64,000 bases of DNA from Ruminococcus sp. XPD3002 (GTDB lineage: Bacteria > Bacillota > Clostridia > Oscillospirales > Ruminococcaceae). This document shows, piece after piece, positions 57,781-64,000 of the stretch (position 1 is its first letter; each line of letters begins with the position of its first letter). The stretch covers positions 211,431 through 275,430 of the forward strand of contig FPJT01000003.1 of assembly GCA_900119535.1 (NCBI GenBank), given 5' to 3'. The notes under the pieces were generated by a model that saw only the letters and a program-made list of their open reading frames with translations, was not told where the DNA came from and made no database searches. The translations under genes and the position numbers were made by a program.

Positions 57781-59487
57781 TTACATCTGAGCGTTGAAGA
57801 GAGCTGAGAGCTCGTATACAACGTCGTCGTTATCTGCGTCGATATAGACAGCCTCATTTATGGACGAGAGTTCCTTAAGAGAATCTATCTGCTCGTTGTA
57901 GCCTATAGTGTAGATCGGTATGCCGTAGTGATTAACTATACCTGCCGAAGTCTTGAAATCAACTCCGCGGTTGCACATTCCGTCACTGAGTACGAATATC
58001 ATAGTCTTGGCTTCGGGCATATCCTGCTTTGCCTTGTTTATCATGTCTATACCTACAAGCAGTGCGTCATATGTAGCAGTATTTCCGCCTGCACGAAGAT
58101 TCTCGACTGCACCTGCAAAGTAGGAACGCTGTTCCAGTCCGAACTCACCGATCGGAAGCTCGAGTGTTACATCATCGCTGTATGAAAGAAGTCCAATATG
58201 GTTCTCAGCCTTTATGTTCTTGGAGGCTTCAAGGAGTGACTCCTTGAGTCTGAGAAGCGGATCGCCGTTCATACTTCCCGAAACGTCGGCAATGAAGAGT
58301 GCGATAGTCGGAGTACCCGAATCTTTTTCCTGCTTCCAGAGACGCTGTGCGTTCATGATGTCGGAACCGCTTATCTGCTTTGTATTGTAGCTGTAGCTCT
58401 CGTCCGGATCGAATCCGTACTTCTTTGCAAGCGACTGTGACTGATCGTTAAGTGCATAGTCAACGAACTTCTGTAAAGCTTCACGCTGGTCAGCTGAAAG
58501 GTCACCGACGCTGTAAAGAGGATTGCTGTGTTTATAGCCGAAAGGTATGAAATCGTAAGAGCCTTTGAGTACAGGACTGTTTGTGTATGCCTGATACTCA
58601 ACAACGCCTGCCTGTAATGTACCGTTCTGCATAGCGTTTACCATCTGGTCGGTAGTGTAGCATACGAAGGGAATGCCCTTCTGAAGCTGCTGGAACTTTG
58701 AAACAGCACCCTGGCTGAGCATATCGTTTCCGTCGAAATACTGAAGAGCATTTACGAGGAAGTTAAGTCCTGTAGCGGAAGTATAGGGGTAAGTGTAACC
58801 CATTTGAAGCTCGCCGTCCACTACTGAATCAACTACGGTTTCAAAAGTTACCGAACCGTACTTGCTCTGTATTTCGGAAGATGCTGTACGTGAAATAGCG
58901 ATGCCTGCTGTATTGGATACGAGAGATTCTGCCGCAAGATCAAGCTTTGCGCCCTGTGCGACAGCAAGCTCTCCGAAGAGAGTGTTTGAAGGAGTATAAG
59001 CCTGCGGAACATAAACGTTATTGGATATGTAATCGGATGAAGCTCCCGAAGGTATGCTTCTTACGCTTATTGATACCGTCTTGCCGTTTGAAAGCTTGTT
59101 GTTCTGAGAATTGAACTGCTGTGCTATCTCGTTGAGCCAGCCGTTGTTATTCTTTCCTGCCTTTTCGGAGGTCGAGAATATCTCGATGTCAACATCGCCT
59201 GTACCCTCTACCGTAAGAGGATATTTTGTTTCGATATTAGGAAGATTTGCAGCAGCCTTGTCGGAGTAATCAACTGTACCCTGACGCTTTGTAGCTGTTT
59301 TTACCTTGATGTCCTTAAGGGACTTTGTAAGTACCTGTTCGGGATTATCGATAGTGATATTGCTTGCCGAACCCCTTGGCTCGTTCCTGTTATCCTTAAC
59401 AGGCTTTGAGATAAGAGCTATCATGATAGCCATTGTTGCGATAACTCCGACAACTGCTATCAGAAGCGGTGCTTTGCTTGATTTCAT
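57781..59487 (-). CDS. membrane-anchored solute-binding and von Willebrand A domain protein
   Basis: A 568-residue protein with one N-terminal membrane helix (residues 7-27). An extracytoplasmic substrate-binding-protein-like domain (about 95-370; VDIEIFSTSEKAGKNNNGWL, ELQMGYTYPYTSATGLNFLV) precedes a von Willebrand A domain (about 390-568). The MIDAS motif is intact: DVSGSMNG, GGNTATYDALL and LSDGMCN. A fusion of this kind suggests metal-dependent protein binding linked to ligand recognition at the envelope. It is coupled in TAATG to the upstream gene at 59487-60164. The role is unknown; similar genes occur near TelA-type proteins in other Firmicutes, but none is seen here. Confidence 0.85.
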   Translation of the reverse strand: MKSSKAPLLIAVVGVIATMAIMIALISKPVKDNRNEPRGSASNITIDNPEQVLTKSLKDIKVKTATKRQGTVDYSDKAAANLPNIETKYPLTVEGTGDVDIEIFSTSEKAGKNNNGWLNEIAQQFNSQNNKLSNGKTVSISVRSIPSGASSDYISNNVYVPQAYTPSNTLFGELAVAQGAKLDLAAESLVSNTAGIAISRTASSEIQSKYGSVTFETVVDSVVDGELQMGYTYPYTSATGLNFLVNALQYFDGNDMLSQGAVSKFQQLQKGIPFVCYTTDQMVNAMQNGTLQAGVVEYQAYTNSPVLKGSYDFIPFGYKHSNPLYSVGDLSADQREALQKFVDYALNDQSQSLAKKYGFDPDESYSYNTKQISGSDIMNAQRLWKQEKDSGTPTIALFIADVSGSMNGDPLLRLKESLLEASKNIKAENHIGLLSYSDDVTLELPIGEFGLEQRSYFAGAVENLRAGGNTATYDALLVGIDMINKAKQDMPEAKTMIFVLSDGMCNRGVDFKTSAGIVNHYGIPIYTIGYNEQIDSLKELSSINEAVYIDADNDDVVYELSALFNAQM

Positions 59488-60164
59488 TATTCATTTACCT
59501 CTCTTTCAAGTTCTTTCCTGTATTCTCTTATGGAATCTATAATGAGATTGAGCGATTTTACCTCGGATTTGCCCGAATCATCGCCTGTAAGCTGTGAAGC
59601 TTCGATCAGCAGATTCGTATAGTCGTTAAGTATCTTCTCATTTCGTCCCGTAAGCTCTCTCAGGTAAGCTCTGTGCATGTTTATCTCATCCTGACGTGAT
59701 GCAGCCTGGAGAATTGCCGAACGCTTCATGAAAAGCGTCATATTGTTCAGCATGACCGATTCAACGTCCTGATTTACAACCTCATAGACGCCTCCGCTGG
59801 AGGTTATGGCATCGAGAGCTTCGGACTTCTTCTTATAGAGCTCCCACTGTTCGATCATACGAGATGCCTCCTGACGGCACAGCGGATAGTTCTTAAGGTT
59901 CTTCATGACTTCAAGGTAGTCCTTGGGTTCATTGAGATTATCAAATGTCTGCTCGTTGATGACGTAGGAAGGCTGGAAGGCTTTCTTTCCCGTGGAAGCA
60001 AGCTTGATGAAGTAATAGTTGCCTCCGCTGAGAAGCGACATAAGCACCAGCACGAAAGCTATAGAAGCTCCCGTTGAATCCCCTATTCCCGCCGCTCCGT
60101 AGAGCAATGCTCCCGAAAGAGCAACGATCAGATTGAAGATTATCTGTCCCGTGTATTTTTTCAT
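59487..60164 (-). CDS. membrane protein with long cytoplasmic helical domain, partner of the SBP-VWA protein
   Basis: A 225-residue protein. Two N-terminal hydrophobic segments (about 8-28 and 33-55) are followed by about 160 residues of mainly helical, charged sequence with coiled-coil character (KDYLEVMKNLKNYPLCRQEA, RMIEQWELYKKKSEALDAIT, LNLIIDSIREYRKELEREVN). No known family is recognised with certainty; XpaC-like proteins have a comparable layout. It is translated ahead of, and coupled to, the SBP-VWA gene, suggesting one membrane complex. Confidence 0.8.
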   Translation of the reverse strand: MKKYTGQIIFNLIVALSGALLYGAAGIGDSTGASIAFVLVLMSLLSGGNYYFIKLASTGKKAFQPSYVINEQTFDNLNEPKDYLEVMKNLKNYPLCRQEASRMIEQWELYKKKSEALDAITSSGGVYEVVNQDVESVMLNNMTLFMKRSAILQAASRQDEINMHRAYLRELTGRNEKILNDYTNLLIEASQLTGDDSGKSEVKSLNLIIDSIREYRKELEREVNE

Positions 60165-60324
60165 AGCAGTTTTTTCACCCCGATCAGCTTTAAAGCTGTA
60201 TTATTATCCTATACATTATATACTATTTTTACATGATTGTCAATCTTGTATACAAATTTATTCGGTTATCAGTGCGCAGAGATCAGAAAGCAGAAAGCAG
60301 TGATTTCTGAAAGGAACGCCGCTA

Positions 60325-60353
60325 TTGACATATTCTCATCTTCATGATATAAT
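60325..60353 (+). promoter_or_regulatory. sigma-A promoter of leuS
   Basis: TTGACA (60325-60330), 17 bases, TATAAT (60348-60353). The leader is about 90 nt with a TACCTGT/ACAGGTA hairpin (60411-60417 with 60427-60433) just before TTGGAGG. No T-box was found. A short AGAAAGCAG tract (60283-60300) lies upstream. Confidence 0.88.
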
Positions 60354-60450
60354 GTTATATTATGTGTTAGTATGCTCGAATGGCACCTGCACACCACCTT
60401 ATGTTATTTTTACCTGTCGCTTCCAAACAGGTATATTGGAGGAATAAACA

Positions 60451-62850
60451 ATGAATATCGATTTCAAAAGCTATGAACCCAAGTGGCAGAAGAAATGGGA
60501 GACTGCCAATGTTTTCGGCGCTGAGGACAACAGCTCAAAGCCGAAATTCTACGGACTCGTTGAGTTCCCATATCCAAGCGGTGCAGGTATGCACGTTGGT
60601 CACATCAAGGCTTATGCAGGTCTTGAAGCAGTTTCAAGAAAACGCCGCATGGAAGGCTATAACGTACTCTTCCCTATCGGCTTCGATGCTTTCGGACTTC
60701 CTGCCGAAAACTACGCTATAAAGACCAATACTCACCCGAGAGTCGTTACCGATAAGAATATCGCTCATTTCACAGAGCAGATGAAACGTGTGGGATTCTC
60801 CTTCGACTGGAACCGCGTTATCGATACTACAGATGAGGACTACTATAAGTGGACTCAGTGGATATTCCTCAAAATGTTCGAGAATGGTCTCGTTTTCCGT
60901 GACAAGACTATGGTCAACTACTGTCCTTCCTGCAAGGTCGTTCTCTCAAACGAGGACAGCCAGGGCGGAAAGTGCGATATCTGCCACAGCGACATCGTAC
61001 AGAAGTCAAAGGAAGTATGGTACCTCCGCATCACAAGATACGCTGATAAGCTCCTTGAAGGACTTGAAGAGGTGGATTACCCCGAGAACATCAAGGCTCA
61101 GCAGAAAAACTGGATAGGACGTTCCGAGGGTGCATTCGTAAACTTCGGCATCAGCGGAAATGACGAAAAAATAAAGGTATACACAACACGTCCCGACACT
61201 CTCTTCGGCGTTACTTTCCTGGTAATCGCTCCCGAGCATCCGCTCATCGAGAAGTGCGCTTCAATGATAAAGAATATGGACGCTGTAAACGCTTACAAGG
61301 ACGAGTGCGCTAAGAAGAGCGAATTCGAGCGTACTCAGCTCAACAAGGACAAGACAGGCGTAAAGCTTGAAGGTCTTACTGCTGTGAACCCTGTAAACGG
61401 CGAGGAAGTTCCCGTATTCATCGCTGACTATGTTATGGTCGGCTACGGTACAGGTGCTATCATGGCTGTTCCTGCTCACGACCAGCGTGACTACGACTTC
61501 GCAAAGAAGTTCGGCATTGATATCCGCGAGGTAATACTCGGCGGCGATATCTCCAAGGAGGCTTATGCAGGCGACGGCGAAATGGTCAACTCAGGCTTCC
61601 TCAACGGCTACAACAACAAGAAGGACTCTATCAAGCGCATGATAGAGGAGCTTGAAAAGAACGGCACAGGCGAAGCTGCCGTACAGTATAAAATGAAGGA
61701 ATGGGCATTCAACCGTCAGCGTTACTGGGGCGAGCCTATCCCGATAGTTCACTGCCCGAGCTGCGGAATGGTTGCTGTTCCTTACGAGGAGCTCCCTCTC
61801 CGTCTGCCTGATGTTGAGAACTTCCAGCCCGGTGAGGACGGTCAGTCCCCTCTGGCTAAGATAGATTCATTCGTTAACTGCAAGTGCCCAAAGTGCGGCG
61901 GCGATGCAAAGAGAGAGACCGATACAATGCCTCAGTGGGCAGGTTCTTCATGGTACTTCCTCAGATACATCGATCCTCACAATGACAAGGCTCTCGCAGA
62001 TCCAGAAAAGCTGAAATACTGGATGCCTGTAGACTGGTATAACGGCGGAATGGAGCATGTTACAAGACATATGATCTATTCACGCTTCTGGCACCACTTC
62101 CTCTACGATATCGGTGCAGTTCCAACATTTGAGCCTTACAAGAAGAGAAGTGCTCAGGGACTCATCCTCGGTCCTGACGGAAGCAAGATGAGCAAGTCCA
62201 AGGGCAACGTTGTTGATCCCCTTGAAATAGTTGACCGCTTCGGTGCGGATACTCTCAGAACTTACGTACTCTTTATGGGCGAATACAGCGCAGCTATCCC
62301 GTGGAGCGACAGCTCACTCAGAGGCTGCAAGCGCTTCCTCGACCGTGTGGCTAACCTTTCGGAATCTGTTCAGGACGCTCCCGTAAGCGGACTTGAAAGC
62401 AAGCTCCACAAGACTATCAAGAAGGTATCCGACGATATAGAGAAGATGAAGTACAACACAGCTATCGCTGCTCTCATGACATTCATGAACGATGCCGAGG
62501 CTGAAGGCAGCATCGGCAAGGAACAGTACCTCACTATGCTCAAGCTCCTTTGTCCTTTTGCTCCGCATCTCTGCGAGGAGATATGGGAGAGCTTCGGCGG
62601 CGAAGGCTTCATATCAGTTGCACAGTGGCCTTCATATGATGAAGCAAAGCTTGTTGATGACGAAGTTGCTATCGCTGTACAGGTAAACGGTAAGCTCAAG
62701 GCTACTGTAAACGTACCTACAGACTGCGAAGAAAGCGTTGCTGTTGAAGCTGCAAAGGCTGACGAAAAGGTCGCTGCGGCTATCGAGGGCAAGAACATCA
62801 TCAAGACCATTTACAGAGCAAACAAGATACTGAGCTTCGTTGTTAAATAA
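60451..62850 (+). CDS. leuS: leucyl-tRNA synthetase
   Basis: A 799-residue class I synthetase. The HIGH motif reads HVGH in FPYPSGAGMHVGHIKAYAG. The zinc-binding CPSCKVV and CDICHS pairs follow. The editing domain (about 220-400) contains TTRPDTLFGVTF and VPAHDQRDYDFAKKF. The KMSKS motif is in GPDGSKMSKSKGNVVDP. The C-terminal anticodon-binding region ends with VQVNGKLKATVNV. Length and order match bacterial LeuRS. It is monocistronic with a consensus promoter and terminator. Confidence 0.98.
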   Translation: MNIDFKSYEPKWQKKWETANVFGAEDNSSKPKFYGLVEFPYPSGAGMHVGHIKAYAGLEAVSRKRRMEGYNVLFPIGFDAFGLPAENYAIKTNTHPRVVTDKNIAHFTEQMKRVGFSFDWNRVIDTTDEDYYKWTQWIFLKMFENGLVFRDKTMVNYCPSCKVVLSNEDSQGGKCDICHSDIVQKSKEVWYLRITRYADKLLEGLEEVDYPENIKAQQKNWIGRSEGAFVNFGISGNDEKIKVYTTRPDTLFGVTFLVIAPEHPLIEKCASMIKNMDAVNAYKDECAKKSEFERTQLNKDKTGVKLEGLTAVNPVNGEEVPVFIADYVMVGYGTGAIMAVPAHDQRDYDFAKKFGIDIREVILGGDISKEAYAGDGEMVNSGFLNGYNNKKDSIKRMIEELEKNGTGEAAVQYKMKEWAFNRQRYWGEPIPIVHCPSCGMVAVPYEELPLRLPDVENFQPGEDGQSPLAKIDSFVNCKCPKCGGDAKRETDTMPQWAGSSWYFLRYIDPHNDKALADPEKLKYWMPVDWYNGGMEHVTRHMIYSRFWHHFLYDIGAVPTFEPYKKRSAQGLILGPDGSKMSKSKGNVVDPLEIVDRFGADTLRTYVLFMGEYSAAIPWSDSSLRGCKRFLDRVANLSESVQDAPVSGLESKLHKTIKKVSDDIEKMKYNTAIAALMTFMNDAEAEGSIGKEQYLTMLKLLCPFAPHLCEEIWESFGGEGFISVAQWPSYDEAKLVDDEVAIAVQVNGKLKATVNVPTDCEESVAVEAAKADEKVAAAIEGKNIIKTIYRANKILSFVVK

Positions 62851-62870
62851 GCTCACAGACAGATGTTAAA

Positions 62871-62903
62871 ATTTCTCCCTGCCATAAACAGGGAGAAATT
62901 TTC
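62871..62903 (+). terminator. intrinsic terminator of leuS
   Basis: ATTTCTCCCTG (62871-62881) pairs with CAGGGAGAAAT (62889-62899), an 11-bp perfect stem, followed by TTTC. Confidence 0.9.
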
Positions 62904-62963
62904 TTACTGACGGCATTCCGTACATTCCGGCGCTGCCGACAGCTTACACTAAGGAGGATAAAT

Positions 62964-64000
62964 ATGCTTGAACTAAAAGGTATCAAAAAGGATTACCTTG
63001 CAGGTGAAAACACCGTCCACGCTCTGAAGGGTATAGACCTTTCATTCCGCAAATCGGAATTCGTGGCGATACTCGGTCCCTCGGGATGCGGCAAGACTAC
63101 TATGCTCAACATCATCGGCGGACTCGACCAGTACACAGAGGGCGACCTCATCATCAACGGCAGGTCCACAAAGGACTTCAGGGACAGGGACTGGGATGCC
63201 TACCGAAACCACTCCATCGGCTTCGTTTTCCAGAGCTATAACCTCATCCCTCACCAGACCGTTCTCCAGAACGTTGAGCTTGCACTGACTCTTTCGGGCG
63301 TATCAAAGTCGGAGCGCCGTGAACGTGCAAAAAAAGCTCTTGAACAAGTGGGACTGGGCAATCAGCTCAACAAGCGTCCCTCGGAGATGTCGGGCGGACA
63401 GATGCAGCGTGTGGCTATCGCCCGTGCTATAGTTAACGATCCCGATATCATCCTTGCCGACGAGCCAACAGGTGCCCTTGATACAAAGACCAGCGTTCAG
63501 GTAATGGATATACTGAAGAATATCGCCAAGGACAGACTGGTAATCATGGTAACTCATAACCCCGACCTTGCAGAAGAGTACGCTACACGTACAGTTCGTA
63601 TGCTGGACGGCGTTATACAGGAGGACACGATGCCCCTTACCGAGGAAGAAACAGCCTCAGAAGCAGAATCCGACAAGTCAACCGCCGAAACAAGCAAGGG
63701 CAGAAAGAAAAAGCCTTCCATGTCCTTCGGTACCTCTCTCGGACTTTCACTGAAAAACCTCTTCACCAAAAAGGGACGTACAATGCTCACCTCCTTCGCA
63801 GGAAGCATCGGTATCATCGGTATAGCTCTTATCTACTCGGTGTCACAGGGCTTTCAGAACTACATCGATGCGATACAGGAGGAAACACTTTCTTCCTATC
63901 CCCTTACTATCGAGCAGACAAATACCGACCTCTCCTCAATTATGGAGACCTTCATGAAACACGGAAAAGAGGAGTCCGACCACGAAATGGACGGCGTCTA
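62964..64000 (+). CDS. MacB-type ABC transporter, ATPase fused to FtsX-like permease (3' partial)
   Basis: The frame is open to the window end (345 codons seen). The ATPase domain (residues 1-225) has Walker A GPSGCGKT (38-45), Q-loop [11 protein letters not shown], signature [14 protein letters not shown], Walker [14 protein letters not shown] and the H-loop THNPD. A charged linker rich in Glu and Lys (about 215-250) leads to the first membrane helix near residues 275-295 ([20 protein letters not shown]), then an extracytoplasmic segment. ATPase and permease are one polypeptide, as in MacB-like exporters of lipoproteins or peptides. AAGGAGG precedes the ATG. Confidence 0.93.
   Translation, partial: MLELKGIKKDYLAGENTVHALKGIDLSFRKSEFVAILGPSGCGKTTMLNIIGGLDQYTEGDLIINGRSTKDFRDRDWDAYRNHSIGFVFQSYNLIPHQTVLQNVELALTLSGVSKSERRERAKKALEQVGLGNQLNKRPSEMSGGQMQRVAIARAIVNDPDIILADEPTGALDTKTSVQVMDILKNIAKDRLVIMVTHNPDLAEEYATRTVRMLDGVIQEDTMPLTEEETASEAESDKSTAETSKGRKKKPSMSFGTSLGLSLKNLFTKKGRTMLTSFAGSIGIIGIALIYSVSQGFQNYIDAIQEETLSSYPLTIEQTNTDLSSIMETFMKHGKEESDHEMDGV

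Noticed and set aside
60354..60450. T-box or other riboswitch ahead of leuS
   Set aside because: No T-box sequence and no room for stem I. Only a small hairpin is present.

Overview
The window looks like a chromosomal segment of a cellulolytic gut or rumen Firmicute of the genus Ruminococcus in the strict sense (Oscillospiraceae). This is inferred from two proteins with type I dockerins, a secreted protein with two cohesin modules resembling the R. flavefaciens ScaE type, BspA-type leucine-rich repeat proteins, sigma-A promoters and strong Shine-Dalgarno sites. No tRNA, rRNA, CRISPR array, prophage or transposase gene was seen. Most of the sequence is housekeeping genes, separated by unusually rich families of palindromic intergenic repeats.

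Layout. 1-1.8 kb: two leucine-rich repeat/zinc-ribbon proteins, the first cut by the window edge. 1.9-6.4 kb: pyrK-pyrD, ruvX, a 57-residue gene missed by size cut-offs, trmL and a DegV protein. 7.3-10 kb: a D,D-carboxypeptidase homologue that lacks all three catalytic motifs, and a Thr-Glu-Ala-rich surface protein with an SPKTG sorting signal. 10.4-10.6 kb: a consensus promoter followed by six consecutive perfect stem-loops, a candidate small RNA. 10.7-20.8 kb: a TPR-like membrane protein, an Mrp ATPase, an AraC regulator, an FHA-FtsW/RodA-PBP operon, the hibernation factor, a CmpB-family membrane protein and a dockerin protein. 21.2-24.8 kb: a minus-strand operon for a GNAT enzyme, polysaccharide deacetylase, ApbE, a NusG-II protein and a Gx transporter. 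25-29.2 kb: the glycolytic operon pgk-(acidic membrane peptide)-tpiA-(DUF4177)-gpmI.

29.4-36.8 kb: a tryptophan T-box followed by trpEG-(truncated chorismate mutase)-trpDCFBA. 37-38.6 kb: an ACT protein and homoserine dehydrogenase. 38.9-44.4 kb: paaK-iorBA (aryl-acid metabolism) and, divergently, a PutP-type symporter behind a hairpin-embedded mini-ORF. 44.6-52.7 kb: a dockerin protein, an intracellular GH5 enzyme, a C39-like peptidase with a large sensor/AraC regulator, the two-cohesin protein behind a leader of about 500 nt, and a second SPKTG surface protein. 53-57.5 kb: one response regulator and two tandem sensor kinases, the first of which has lost its phosphoacceptor His. 57.8-64 kb: an SBP-VWA protein with its membrane partner, leuS, and the start of an ABC ATPase-permease fusion.

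Four intergenic repeat families are named here. A is a GTAGGGG palindrome abutting gene 3' ends. B is about 210 bp with a long central hairpin. C is about 170 bp with five hairpins. D is an ATAATGAATG/CATTCATTAT element, often next to C. In A, B and C the stem sequences differ between copies while the pairing is kept, the signature of structure under selection or of a structure-dependent copying process. Together with the six-hairpin RNA locus these are the best candidates for undescribed biology here.
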